A stretch of 64,000 nt of DNA from Stemphylium vesicarium (GCA_004380135.1 QXCR01000057.1:1-64000); one strand, 5' to 3'. Numbered from the stretch's first letter, positions 10,105 to 22,433 are shown. The notes: generated by a model from the sequence alone, not told the origin. Numbers and translations are program-made.

Positions 10105-12776
10105 ATGGCCTGGCAGTCGCCCTCGGCCATGAACGGCGGCGGTGCGAATGGCGGCGGCGATGGCAATGCGCCGGCGGGGACAGAGTACACATTGCAGGGT
10201 ATGCTGCACTCCATTTCCTCGTCATATAGGGGACCGTGGGCGGGACACGGCAGAGGGCTAATAGTCGGGCAGGTGTTATGCGATTTCTCCAACTCGAATG
10301 GCACAACCACGAGCGTGCACGCAACGCATGGGACATTGAGCGCGCAGAGATGAAGGCCAAGATCGCGAAACAGGAAGGCGAAGTGCGGAGTGCGAAGAAG
10401 CTCAACGACCAACTGAACAAGCACATCCGCATGCTGGAGCAGGCCCTCACCAACGAACGCAAGAAGAAGGCCGAGGCAGCAGGTGCAGATTCCCAGGCCA
10501 ACGCCGACGACAAGGCCGACCCCAAGGGCAAGAAGAGTGGTATGAATCCGACCAAACGTGCGTATACTAACGTGCGATTTGCATGTCCCTGTCTACATAC
10601 TAACAGTTGCACAACAGCCCCTAACAAGAAGCACAACTCATTCCTCGACGTTGACTCAGAGTTCCTCGACCGGTCAGAGGCCGATCGCGATAGCCTGCGA
10701 GAAAAGTCGAAGCTGTATCTCACCAAGTGCGTCGAAGAGATTACATATCTCCTTACGCCGCCGCCCCAACCTCCGCCACAACAGCAGAATCTACAAACAC
10801 TCGCAAACGGTACCGGCTTCTTGAACCATGGCGACGCCTCCATGGAAGACATCTACCTACAACAGCACCGCCAGAGACTGCAGTCGCACCTTCCCACGAT
10901 GCCTGGCACGTCCATGCCTAATCACCAACCTCCGAGCATACCTGTGACTTCAGAACTACAGAGCCTGGCCAGCCAACATCAGATCCACCATGCCCCGCAG
11001 ATGGCCCGAGAGCCTTCACAGCAACAGCCATTACCTCCGACCCCGAACATGACCCAGGAACTTCTCGGACAGCAGCGCCAACCTCCGAACCAGCAACACT
11101 ATACTTCGGTGCCTGAGGAGCAAGTCGAGAAGGTGACGCATGCTTTCGACAACGAAGGACGCCAAATACCAGGTCGCGAGGGAGAGGCTTCAGGCTCAGA
11201 ACAACCCGCAAATCAAGAGAAGGAGTCGGATGATTGGATCTTTGACCCGGCAGCTGAAGGGGCCCAGGAAGGCCCACCAAGGAGGCCAGACACCGAAGAG
11301 TTCCCATCTGCAAACAGCATTCCAGCTAAATCTCCACCACGGCCAGTCAAGAGGGCAAGCAAAGATCATGTCAGGCGATTGAGCAACGATCAGAAGGCCC
11401 AGCAAGCCGCCGCTCAATCGGCTGCAAAGGCGGATCCGCAAAGTTTCAAGGTCCGATTCGCCCTTCGTGGCCACCTGGACGTGGTGCGGTCCGTCATCTT
11501 CACAGGGGGTGGCAGCCCCAGCGAACCAGAAATCTGCACAGCAGGAGACGATGGCATGATCAAGAGATGGATGATTCCTGCAAGCTATGCGAACCAGCAC
11601 AGTATGAACAACGACTTGGATATTCAGCCTTTCTGGTCGCACCGCGGACATGAGGGCGCCGTTACATCCCTGGCGGCATGCCCTGCTTCTGCTCATTTTG
11701 CAACTGGTGGAAGGGTCTCTGGCGATGGATGGATATTTTCCGGTGGTCAGGATGCGACGATTCGCGTTTGGGAACGAGGTCGGGTTGATCCAAAGGCTAC
11801 GCTTGAAGGTCATACCGATGCTGTTTGGACCGTATGCGTTCTGCCCGCCACTTGCGGAACCGTTTTCGGGGCCGACTGTAGCAAATATGGTGGCGCAGAC
11901 CGAGTGATCCTGGCTTCTGGTTCTGCTGACGGTACAATAAAGATATGGGCAGTCAGCGCACCACCACAGTTGGTTTCGCCCCAAACCGGATCGCGTCGCG
12001 GTGTTGGCGGCAGTCGGAGACACTCGGTCACTTCTGGGTCGAACCACCCATCATCGCCCCAGCCCAGCATCGCTACCACCACACCCTTCCATTACATGCT
12101 CATCCACACCATCGAGCGCGACACGCATCCTTCGCCAACATGCATTAGCCCTCTCTCCCCAACAGGCGAGAACTTTGTCGTTTCCTTTACCGATGCATCG
12201 ATACTAGTGTTCGACACAAGAACCGGCGAGGAGCTGATTGGTATGGCCAGCAATGAGTCTTACGACGGCACACCAGCGACTGGTATCACCTCAGTCGTTA
12301 CGAGCTCCCAGTACCTCGAAGGCGCATCACAAGAGGCTGGCCGAGGTGGGTCTGACGAGGAGGGAATTCATGGCCCGACTGGGTCCAACAGCGGCGGCGG
12401 CCTCGAGGGTGTCATCATAAGTGGGCACGAAGACCATCTCATCAGGTTCTTCGATGCCAACTCTGGTATGTTGCGCCATCTTCTTGCTGATCTACATTAT
12501 CTAACGTTGAGAACAGGTCAATGCACGTACAGCATGCTCGCCCATCCTGCCGCCATCTCCTCCCTTTCCCTCAGCAAAGATGGCCGTGAGGCGGTTTCTG
12601 CCGGCCACGACGCTTCCATCCGTTTCTGGTCACTAGACAAGCGCATTTGTACACAAGAGATTACGGCGCATCGCATCATGCGTGGTGAGGGTGTCTGCAG
12701 CGTCGTCTGGAGCCAAGATGGCCGTCTTGTAGTCTCAGCAGGCGGTGATGGCATAGTCAAGGTCTTTGCACGATAG
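10105..12776 (+). CDS. pro11: Striatin (PRO11), STRIPAK scaffold
   Basis: Scaffold subunit of the STRIPAK phosphatase-kinase complex, needed for fruiting-body development, hyphal fusion and growth in ascomycetes. Four exons: 10105-10198, 10273-10557, 10618-12465 and 12517-12776, giving 828 aa. The N-terminal EYTLQGVMRFLQLEWHNHER block is the striatin caveolin-binding and coiled-coil region. A Gln/Pro-rich linker follows, then a C-terminal WD40 propeller from about residue 390 to the end (for example GHLDVVRSVIF, SGGQDATIRVWER, ASGSADGTIKIW). Introns 2 (60 bp) and 3 (51 bp) are multiples of three without stops, so the frame stays open if they are retained. Splicing is preferred because donors, CTAAC branch sites and family alignment agree. 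Confidence 0.94.
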
Positions 12777-13424
12777 TGTCTTGCGGACCCAGTAGCTACG
12801 ACATCTCCTCGCATTCTTGAGCCTCCACCATTTCATGTGAACTATTGGCATTTTTAGCTGGACATACCCCGGGATTATCCGAACCTTTTAGCATGCTTAT
12901 GCAGTGGATCGGGATGGAATTGGAAGGCATGATTGATGGAAACATGGACGGGGTTATGGTAATTGTCTTCTTTTTCGACGCGCGTGCATCTCAGCCAGTA
13001 CTCCCTGTAATCCACTGGAAAAGGCGGCTTGTGTTACATGATCGGGCGAGTGACAGGCGGGATGGGCATGTGTCGGCGCGTTATGTTATCCTTCTATACT
13101 CTGTATTATACGACAGGGCAATAACTCGATGCCACAGTGGCATCGTTTGGCAACAGAGCAAATCAGTTGGACTCGCGTGGAAATGAAGCGCAGGAGGATC
13201 GCGCGGTCGAAGCTCGTTGTTGCGCAATGTTGTTCGGAGACGGTTGGCTAGCTTATCCCCGCTGGGTAATCCGGATGACGCAATTCGCCACGTGCAATTG
13301 GGCATCTCAAATTATTTCCCGCTGCTTGCGAATGAGCCCAACAACATCAAAGCTAAATACAGCTGACGCTACCACACCAAGCAATCGCCAAAAACCATCC
13401 TACTGCAACACATTTCACATCAAC
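12777..13424. other. Intergenic, striatin 3' / ADI1 promoter
   Basis: About 650 bp with no supported gene. The last 150 bp before the ADI1 ATG should be its promoter. Confidence 0.45.
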
Positions 13425-14068
13425 ATGAAGGCATACTGGTTCGACAATCTTCCCGTGAGCGCCCATATCCCTGGAATCTCCACAGCTTGCACATGACTAA
13501 CCAACCCAGGGCGATCAACGCCAGCCTCACGACTCCGGGCGTTCAGTCGACCCAGACTACCTGGAAAAGCTAGGCGTCGTCTACCACAGTGTTCCCGAGG
13601 TGTCTGGTGTTGACGAGGTTGCCACAGCCCGGAACTACAAGAATAGGGATGAGGTTACCGTAAGCCCTGAGAAGATGGGTGACATTTACGAGGAAAAGGT
13701 CAAATCTTTCTTCCATGAGCATTTGCACGAGGATGAGGAGATCCGGTACATCTTGGACGGAGCGGGTTACTTTGATGTCAGGAGTGAAGGGGACGACTGG
13801 GTCAGGATTTGGCTTGAGAAGGGTGATTTGATCATCTTGCCAAGTGGGATCTATCATCGTTTTACCACAGATGAGAAGAACGTAAGTATAGGAAAATCCC
13901 GATTCTGCAAGATTCGAGGGGAATTGCTGACGCTGTCCTTAGTACACAAAGGCTATGCGCTTGTTCAAAGATGAGCCTAAATGGACGCCGCTTAACAGGG
14001 GTCAAGAGACGGATGAGAACCAGTACCGGAAGGAGTACTTGAAGCATCGGCAAGTTTCGGCAGCTTAA
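13425..14068 (+). CDS. ADI1: Acireductone dioxygenase (methionine salvage)
   Basis: Converts acireductone (1,2-dihydroxy-3-keto-5-methylthiopentene) and O2 to the 2-keto acid precursor of methionine plus formate, in the methionine salvage pathway. Three exons: 13425-13454 (30 bp), 13510-13881 and 13943-14068, giving 175 aa. The cupin metal site is intact: the HEHLHEDEE block supplies two His and one Glu, and PSGIYHRF supplies the third His. The N-terminal MKAYWFDN and C-terminal regions match the family, and length is normal. Cytosolic or nuclear in fungi. Confidence 0.96.
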
Positions 14069-14258
14069 GCTTCACTAATGGTTCGGAATAGAACTGTTCT
14101 TCATGTGATCCGCTAATGTTCAATTTCCTCGGGTCTCCCTGCTCGTCCGCTCTTACCCGTTGCCCACTTTCTGTTTGTGCACCAACCCTTGTCCCCACAT
14201 TCCGCGCCAACTGCACCCTCGTACAACTGCGTATCTCGTATTTCTTCGCTTACGGTGG

Positions 14259-14266
14259 TATATAAA
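14259..14266 (+). promoter_or_regulatory. TATA box of GH43 gene
   Basis: TATATAAA lies 58 bp upstream of the ATG at 14324, a normal spacing for a strong inducible fungal promoter. The only 255 bp separating ADI1 from this gene contain it. Confidence 0.55.
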
Positions 14267-14323
14267 CAAAATCCATTGTACTGTGTTTGCGTTACAGTCG
14301 CAGAGCACATCTCACGCAACACA

Positions 14324-16084
14324 ATGCTGTCTCTAACCACCCAATCATTTGCAGTAGCGCTGCTCTCGGCCCTGACGAGCGCTACAAGCAATGTATCGTA
14401 CACCAACCCAATACTGCCAGGATGGCATTCGGATCCCAGTTGCGTCTTCGTTCCTGAACAGAACAATACCACGTTCTGCACTACGTCAACTTTCATGGCC
14501 TTTCCAGGAAACCCGGTATACGCCAGCCAAGACCTCATCAACTGGAAGCTTGCAAGCAACGCTCTAAGTCGCGCAACCCAGCTTCCTGAAATACGCACAG
14601 CAACGAATCAACAATTCGCTGGTATGTTTGCCAACACATTGCGTTACCACGAAGGCCAATTCTACCTGATTTCCTCCTGGATCAATACCGATATTGGGCC
14701 TCTGGCAATCCGATTCGTTATGAATTCAGCAACCGATCCTTTTGACGATGCATCCTGGACCAATATGAGAGATGTGGAATCTCCCGGCTTCAGTATAGAT
14801 CCAGATATTTTCTTTGATGAAGACGGTTCTGTTGTTGTCGCTTCCTCTGGAACCCCCATCGTAGCCTGCTACCTGGACGTTACTACTGGAAAGACGAGTG
14901 AGCCATGGCCTCTTTGGAACGGAACTGGAGGCTCTAGCCCTGAAGGGCCTCATATCTATAAGAAAGATGGATATTACTACTTGTTGATCGCCGAGGGTGG
15001 TACACAGATTGGTCATTCTGCGACGATGGCTCGGTCAAGAACTCTGAACGGAACATGGGAGCCAATGCCACACAACCCGTTGGTTTCTAACAAGGGTACA
15101 AATGAGTACTTCCAAACCGTTGGTCATGCGGACTTGTTCCAAGACGCGAGTGGTAACTGGTGGGGCGTTGCACTATCAACCAGAGGTGGTCCAGCCTTAT
15201 ACAACGAATCCATCTATCCCATGGGAAGAGAGACGGTGCTTTATCCCGTCTCATGGCCAGAAGGCGAGTGGCCCGTGGCAGACCAAGTACGGGGTAGAAT
15301 GAGTGGACCATTGCCTCAGCGAATGCCACTGAACTCAAAGCTTGGTGATGGCCCGGCAGTAGGAAGCCCTGACTCGATTGATTTCGATCCCGATTCCGAC
15401 ATACCCGGCAACTGGCTTTTCTGGCGAGCCCCCTTTGACGATTCTTTCTTCCAGGTTTCCCCAAGAGATCACCCCAACACCCTACAATTGACAGCATCGA
15501 GAGCAAATCTGACGGGCGACGCTGCTTTCAACGCTAGCCACGAAGGCCTGACCGGCGTGTTCCGCCGCCAGGAGCATACATTCTTCAACTACACCGTCAA
15601 CCTCCATCTCGAATTCGGCACCGCAGCAGGTGACGAGCTAGGCGTGTCCAACTTCCTGAACCAGGACCAGCACGTCGATCTCGGTATCGTTTACCTCCAG
15701 AATAACGATTCAAGCTCTTCATTGGAGCCCCATTTCCGCTTCCGAACAAACTCTGTCAGTGTGCCCATGCCTGAAGAAGTCATGACCCCGGTTCCAACAG
15801 CGTGGCGTAAGGAGAAAAGTCTTCGTTTCCGCATTTCACCGATGAATGAGAGCGTGCATGGGTTCTTTGTTGCGCCAGCCGGGAGAATACATGAGGAGAT
15901 GTTGTTTGTCAAGTACTCTGCTGCGCTCATAGCAGGTGATGGCGCAGGTACGGGTGGTCTGCTTGGCGTTTATGCTACCACGAATGGTGATTGCAACCAT
16001 ACGTTTGATGGGTATGTGAGCCGTTGGCGATATGAGCCTGTTGCGCAGAAGATCGACTATAATGTCACTGTGGAGTCGGTTTAA
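14324..16084 (+). CDS. Secreted glycoside hydrolase family 43 (beta-xylosidase / alpha-L-arabinofuranosidase type)
   Basis: A 586-aa secreted enzyme. I chose the ATG at 14324, although the frame stays open upstream, because it gives a clean signal peptide (hydrophobic residues 6-20, cleavage near Ala-Thr-Ser) and follows a TATA box. The GH43 five-blade propeller spans about 25-330. The catalytic Asp is in GWHSDPSCV, the modulating Asp in SIDPDIFFDEDG and the general-acid Glu in SSPEGPHIYKKDGYYYL. Residues about 360-575 match the concanavalin-A-like C-terminal domain typical of beta-xylosidases. There are many N-glycosylation sequons and no introns. Exact substrate (xylan or arabinan side chains) cannot be read from sequence. 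Confidence 0.88.
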   Translation: MLSLTTQSFAVALLSALTSATSNVSYTNPILPGWHSDPSCVFVPEQNNTTFCTTSTFMAFPGNPVYASQDLINWKLASNALSRATQLPEIRTATNQQFAGMFANTLRYHEGQFYLISSWINTDIGPLAIRFVMNSATDPFDDASWTNMRDVESPGFSIDPDIFFDEDGSVVVASSGTPIVACYLDVTTGKTSEPWPLWNGTGGSSPEGPHIYKKDGYYYLLIAEGGTQIGHSATMARSRTLNGTWEPMPHNPLVSNKGTNEYFQTVGHADLFQDASGNWWGVALSTRGGPALYNESIYPMGRETVLYPVSWPEGEWPVADQVRGRMSGPLPQRMPLNSKLGDGPAVGSPDSIDFDPDSDIPGNWLFWRAPFDDSFFQVSPRDHPNTLQLTASRANLTGDAAFNASHEGLTGVFRRQEHTFFNYTVNLHLEFGTAAGDELGVSNFLNQDQHVDLGIVYLQNNDSSSSLEPHFRFRTNSVSVPMPEEVMTPVPTAWRKEKSLRFRISPMNESVHGFFVAPAGRIHEEMLFVKYSAALIAGDGAGTGGLLGVYATTNGDCNHTFDGYVSRWRYEPVAQKIDYNVTVESV

Positions 16085-16805
16085 GGCCGGGAAAAGTGGA
16101 TATTTTGCTGCTGTTATATAAGTGAAGCTCGTAGTAAAAGCAATATAATCGTACTCGGCGCACCAGTATAAGCAAATTACTGTATGAAGTCGTACAACAG
16201 TTATTGTACTTTGAAAGTCTTTTGATCCTTCAGGGTTCGAAACGATTGGCTCTTTCCCAACATGTGACGGAAGCAGTGACGTCTAGAAGTGCATATTGTA
16301 CGAGATGCGAGCTGCGTATCCAAATACGATGTACGCGCTTTCGGGTGCACCTCTAGCGAGTCAGCCCCAACAAGAACGACCGGACCGCCGTCAGATTGCA
16401 CCAAAAACGCTGTTATTTTGTTTCCCTTACGAAATCCATCTTCGGCCCTAGATCTAACTTTTTTTCGGTGCAACATTACAGCGAATTTACCTAGTGTCTC
16501 TCCACTCCCTGAACGCTCTGTGCCTAAGTTCCCTGCCAACTACCACCGGCTGACTTCAATGAGCTTACTTCGCGCAGCAAGGCACGCCGCTACTGGAAAT
16601 CTGGGGTCCCCACAATGTCGCTAAGTGCTTAACGCGTCGCTTCCTGGGGTTCCCCTCATTACGCGGCAGTTACCTTCGGGTTTGATTGCTCAGCATCCCG
16701 AGTTAGCAGTCCAAGCATCTTTTCGTAGAGATGAACATCTTAGCTGAAGGCTTAAAGGGGAGCCTTTGTGCTCTCTATACCTGGGTTCTGCAGCATATAC
16801 TCACG
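16085..16805. other. Intergenic, GH43 3' / GH78 promoter
   Basis: About 720 bp. The upstream in-frame ATG at 16731 would add 25 residues to the GH78 protein, but they do not look like a signal peptide. No other gene was seen. Confidence 0.45.
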
Positions 16806-19401
16806 ATGGTCAAGTTTAACCCGGGTTTGCTGGTCGCTTGGACGTGGAGCACGGGCGCCTACGCGTATGTCAATCGTGACGCGTTTTCGTCACTTTCAAC
16901 TAACACCAGAATGTAGTTTCGTCGACTATGGTAACGTTTACCCAGCTAAATACTCCCTTGGTGAGACGATCAAGGTGGGCGATTTGGATTACGACAATAC
17001 TACTTCGATAACACTGTCACCAATGCATCCTATCGTTACGCTCGACTATGGTACCGAAGTTGCCGGTTTCCCGTTTTTCGTAACCTCAGATAGTGATGCT
17101 CCCGCCCAAATCGAGGTCAAATACTCCGAATCCTTTGTGAGCATTCTGAAGGACATTGCTGATGGACCCTGGACCTTTTCGAACGGTCTGTCGAATACCT
17201 GGCGCGTCGAGACGTTTAACATTACAAGTGCTGGCTATACGGAGAGCTTCTTCGTACAGGGAGGACAGCGATGGCAGACCCTTCGCCTCCTTACAAACCA
17301 TTCGTTGACCCTTGAGAGTGCGGGCTTCCGATCGACGAGCGAGCACGCAGAAGTGAATGAGCTCCCGGGTTATATGGAGACCGACAATGACGTCTATAAC
17401 AAGGTGTTTGACCTTGGTGGACGCAATATCCAAGTCGCGTGTATAGATGCCGGAAACGCGCCCTCGACCTGGGAAGTCACACGTGACGGCGCTTTCATCC
17501 GTGGCCAAGCCAGTGCCCAGTCCTCTGACGGTGTGTTGCTGAAACCTGCCAACTACACAATGGAATTCAATACAAAGATCGTAAGAGGCGGAACAGGCTG
17601 GAGGGTTGCAGCTAGCGCCCAGCCAAAAGGACCGTACTTTGTGCTTACCTCCAATTACCCAGAAGAAAACACATTCAGCAACACGAACCGGACGCTGCTT
17701 CCACCAAACACCTTGATCTTCAACGGTGGATGGAATCTAGTCAATCAGACTACTCTGGAGACGCCTGCGAATGTCTACTACCCGCTCGATATCTCCGTCG
17801 AAGAAGGGAAGTGGTATCGCATTAGCACGACTATCAAAGAGGACGGCTACAGTGTTCGTCTCGACGGAAAGGAGCTCGCTCTTGTGCCATTGTACACGCC
17901 AACTCCCAGCAATCCCTTGAGTACAGTGTCGGGCCCCGCCATCGCTGGCTCATGGGGATTTGGTGGCTTCCAGGATCAAATCGCCGTCGTTTCCAACGTT
18001 TCCGTCAAAGCGTCCAATGGCACCGTCGTCTACAAGAATGGCATGAGATCAGAAGACATCTTGGCCGAGTATGCCGTCGCGCCTCTTGATCACTCAGTCT
18101 GTCTCGACGGTGCGAAGCGAGACCGCCTCGTCTGGATCGGCGACTTTTACCACACCGTCCGTGTTCTAGCGCAGTCCAGCGCCCGTTGGGATTACATCCT
18201 CGGCTCGATCGGCTACATTTTCAGTTTCCCTTCCCCGACTGGACCGCTAGCTGGGCTCGTACAAAAGTCACCCAGACTAGGCACGAGGCCAGAGTACGGA
18301 GCCGTAGATCCTGCCTCAGCAGGGTTGATCGACTACCAGGACCTCTTCCTCACGAGTATTGGCGAGTACTACCGCTACACCGGCGACGCGCAGGGTCTGA
18401 AACCGTACTGGGATGATATCAAGGCTCTTGTGAAGGCGAGACTGGCCTTTATCGACCCCTACTCTGGGCTTGTCGCCAACAGCGCAGAAGTCCCATTTAC
18501 GTACTCATTCTTGGGCCCGGCAAACGGCACTTACGTAACAGCAATCCTTGCATATGCACTCAACCACGTCGCACCTATAGCTCTTGCGCTGGAAGACACA
18601 GAAACCGCATCTTTGTGCAGCGACACTGCAACCAAGCTCCTGGCTGCCATCAACGATCGTCTCTGGAATCCAGAGTTGGGCACCTACTCGCTATCAGTAG
18701 ACTCGCCCGGAAACTACTCCATCACAAGCATCGCATGGTCCATCCTATCTGGTGCGGCAAATGGCACGCAAGCCAGCTCTTCCATCGCAAAGCTTGCTGA
18801 TCTCCGCTACGGACCCGGCTACAAATCATACAGTTACGACGCCGAATCTGATGACTACCAACTCGCCCCCAACCCTTCTGGTTTCCTGCTCGAAGCCCTG
18901 TTCCAGGCTCATCACGAGTATGGCAGCGATAGCGAGGATGCTATTTCCCACCTCCTGGAAGGGCTCTGGGGCGCAATGGTAAACGACGATTTGTACTACT
19001 CCGGCGCGGCTTGGGAGTACGTTAAGCCAGATGGTTCGCCTGGACTTAATGACTATACTAGTTTGGCGCATCCGTGGGGTGCAGCGCCGACGTACGTGTT
19101 GCCGGAGTATCTACTCGGTGTCGCGCCTACGACTCCCGGGTACGGAAGTTTTGTTGTGCGGCCTGCGATTGGGTACTTGGGCTTGGATAAAGTTGGGGGT
19201 AGAGTTCCGACGCCGCTCGGTGCGATAAAAGTTAGTTGGAAGGTTAGTGGAAGCGAAGCTAAGGTTAGTGTTGAGGTTCCTGGTGGTGCTAAGGGAGAGA
19301 TGAAAGTACCGAAGGGTTGGACGGTGGCTGGGGGTGAGTCTGCTGATGACGTGCTGGAGTTATCGTCTGGACATACACAAGTTGTTTTGTATGCTTTGTA
19401 G
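16806..19401 (+). CDS. Secreted GH78-type alpha-L-rhamnosidase with inserted lectin-like domain
   Basis: An 847-aa predicted secreted glycosidase of the six-hairpin (alpha/alpha)6 fold, expected to release L-rhamnose from pectin rhamnogalacturonan or plant glycosides. Exons are 16806-16864 and 16917-19401; the 52-bp intron falls just after the signal peptide (residues about 1-20). Residues 21-225 form the N-terminal beta-sandwich region. Residues about 226-400 look like a concanavalin/LamG-type insertion (MEFNTKIV, GKWYRISTTIKEDGYSVRLDG). The catalytic barrel resumes with the GAKRDRLVWIGDF motif at about 417-430, containing candidate acidic residues. The C-terminal beta domain ends at the stop codon. 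Many N-glycosylation sites. In tandem with the GH43 gene. Confidence 0.85.
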
Positions 19402-19996
19402 ACGATGTGAAGGATTTGGCTAGCTTACGCGGAAGAATTGGAGCAATGTACTCGTCTCTTGCTTCCAAAAGAGTTTATCAGATACCACATCTCCTCTGCT
19501 CAAAGTTAGCAACCGGACATGAAGAGTCCTAAACCAATATCCAGCTTATAGAAGCCGTAGGACTGCTCATATACAGTATAAAGCGCCCAAGATTTATCCA
19601 GACGCGATGATACTCTGAACACACTTCATACACAATAACCCACCATTCTTTGTTCCACCTTTCATCCGTCGAGCAAGTGATCCACGATGACTTTGTCAAC
19701 ACCACTCGCCAAAGTAGCCTCAAGTCACAGTGAACTCAACACGCGTCAAAGCACCCATGGCGTACAACGGCATCGTCTCAGAGCGCTTGGATCCCAGACA
19801 TTCACTCTGAAGTGAATCCACCTATCGCCCCCTCTACCATTGTCTTGACACGACTACGCTCCAGTTGATTCTAGTAAACACCACACATCACAACGCGCTC
19901 GAAGGACCTCAACCGCCATCTTACCATCTAGATCTCATGAAACAGATCCACACCAAAACACATAAACCGAAAAGAAAAAAATTACCACAAGCCAAC
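19402..19996. other. Intergenic
   Basis: About 600 bp between the rhamnosidase stop and the start of the disrupted gene. Nothing was recognised. Confidence 0.45.
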
Positions 19997-22433
19997 ATGA
20001 CGCCCGCAGAACAGGAACGCTACAACCTCAACAAGAAAACAGGGGTACCGGCGTAGGCCGCCCTTTCTACCTCACGAACATAAAGTACGTCGATGAAATC
20101 GACCTGGCCAAGTTTGATTCCGAGGACGACGAGCGCGCTGTCAGCAAGAAGAATCCTGCAAAAACAACGTTTAGTAATGTAATGGGGGAAGCGCAAAAGG
20201 GATACAAAGACCACATCTCAATGGAGAAGAAGAGAGAAGAAAAGGAGAAGATAGAAGAGTACGAGCGTACACATGCGCGACCTGAGCCTTCACAACAACC
20301 AGCCGAGCACACACTGCCCAGTCTCATAGACCTGCAGCGCGTGAACCAGGCGTTGCTGGATGGAACAGCTTTCCGCGGCGACTCCTACCGACCCAGCAAC
20401 ACCCATCGTCCCGCGAGTCCCTATCGACCAGAGCACCCCCATCTCTCCACCCACACCACCGAACCAATAACCACAAACAACCTCAGCGCCAACCTCTCCA
20501 TCAAGCAATCCCATCAAAACCTTCAAGAGAAGGAAAACTACACCTCAGTCTCTGTCTGCGCTCACATAGACTTCACCATCGCCTGGTCCCCCACCGACCC
20601 CGATAACCACCACGGCTCCTTCAAACCCATCTTCAAGCACTTCTCCGAAAAGTCGCCATAGGCTGATAACGCCCACTGTCCCGATCCAGACATCGTGGCA
20701 CGAGTCCAGAAGCTCTCCTCGCGCATCGTACGCCGCTTCACAGAGCTAGAAAACGCGCGCCTGACGCCGCGGGACCGGCGTGATGGGTTGGAGCCCAGAC
20801 GACCCTCGCCGCTGGCGCGTGTGGAGCGCGAGGTGCAGAATATGTACTCGCAGCTTCATCGCGGGAAGTGGGATGCTGTTGTTGAGAAGATCGAGGCGGA
20901 GAGGGTTAGGCTTGATGCTGTGGAGAGGAGGAAGGGGCTGGCAGAGCAGGTCCAGCTACAAGCGCGTCTGGATCGGCAGAGGGATGGTCTGGCGAGAGGG
21001 TTGGAAGATGATGGCTTGGGAGATGAGGGGGCGATTGTGGGGAAGAGGGGGAGGAAAAGAAAGACGCCAAAGCAGATTGCTGAGGAGAAGGTTAGGAGGA
21101 CGAGGGAGAGGAAGGCGTAGCGAGAAATGCAAAGCGTGGGCTTGAGCCTGTGGATCGGTATCAGGTTAAGAAGAGTGGTGGGAAGAAGAAGAGCAAGGAG
21201 GCCACCGGGTCTGAAAAGACGTCGAGGAAGTCGAAACAGCGGGTTGATGAGCCTCTATTCAGTGATGAGGAGAGCGATGGCTCAGCTGCAGGTTTTGCTA
21301 TCGAAGGCGAAACTGTTGTTCAGAAGCAAGCGACTTCCACGAGAGTTACCAGGTCGAAAGCTTCCAGGCTCACGGAAGAAGAGTGTGCTCAGCTAGCGCG
21401 CATCTCGCAAGCTGCGCAGGAAGGAAATGAACGGAACGCTCAAGCGGAAGCGGAAGCCGCGATTGCTGCTTCACCAAGTAGATCTATCACTCCTCCCGTC
21501 GACGATGAGGAAGAAGACCTCCGCAACGAAGTCGCAGCAGTAGAAATCGGCACACCGGCTAACCAAACCCCTGCAGTCGCAGGGCCAAAGCCAGAGTCGA
21601 AGAAGCGCAAATCACCACCTACCGCAGACGCGCCTTCACACGCTACACCTCACAAAGCGAAGAGGCGCAAAGCGTCCCTCACCGCAGAAGAAAACCAAAC
21701 TCCCGCAAGGAAAGGTCGAAAAGCGCATAAATCCTCGGCTGTCATAGAAGACAGCGACGACGAGGCGGATTATCCTCTTCCAATCCCAAATACTAACACT
21801 GCGAAGCCAAATCCTCGCCAGAAATGGGAGGCTGAGGCGGAAGGGCTGTTCGAAGAGGTGCAGCAACAGCAGGAGAAGAAGGCAGAGGAGCGCGAAGTCG
21901 CTGTTGAGAAGGGGGAAGAGGTTGTTGTGGATGAATCGATTAAAGTGGTGGACGAAGGAGAAGTCGTGAGAGATACTGAAGATGGTGAGCCTGCGAAGGC
22001 GGTTCAAGTTGACCCAAGCATCGAGAAAGAGGTCACGGCGACTGCGGAAGAAGGTACTGGGCCCGATGCTGATGGCGGAGAGACACTGACGTCGCCGAAG
22101 AGCAATCCAGTCTTGGAAATAGCTTCTCCCGCCTCGATAGTCCCCAAGGATTCGAAGCGCAAGAACCCTTTCCCCAACCATGAGGAAGAAGACGAAGCCA
22201 GGATAGCATCTCCGCGATCGAGGCCGATCAAGAAGGCGAAGAAAATGGGCTTCTCGGGGGATACGGTTTCGCCTGTTGAGCGAGCGCGGAGAATGAGCAT
22301 TCCGTATGTTGCGAGGCCGGATGACGATGAGGATATGGGGAACAGCGAGTCTGTGAATGTTGTAGTGGGCGGGAGTGAGCATGATGAGGGAGACTTGGAT
22401 GACGATGGTGTGAATGACCTATTTGAAGATTAG
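19997..22433 (+). pseudogene. Disrupted gene for a charged, nuclear-type protein of unknown function
   Basis: Three open segments in one direction read as one long protein of coherent character but are broken. Segment 1 starts at ATG 19997 and stops at 20054-20056. Segment 2 (about 20045-21120, a different frame) contains an in-frame TAG at 20659-20661. Segment 3 (from about 21118 to 22433) needs another frame change. Both frame changes equal loss of one base, the first next to an A-run at about 20035. The first could instead be a 41-bp intron (20045-20085). Encoded segments are rich in Lys, Glu and Arg with GRKRKTP- and KKAKK-type basic patches, and the C-terminus ends in acidic DLFED. I do not recognise the family. 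It is either a decaying gene or a real gene with sequence errors. Confidence 0.55.

Noticed and set aside
11196..12047. 284-codon antisense ORF inside striatin
   Set aside because: Shadow of the WD40 coding frame, with no domain and no start context.
16225..16270. GGGTTCGAAACG as a tRNA B box
   Set aside because: No matching A box, acceptor stem or cloverleaf could be found on either strand.
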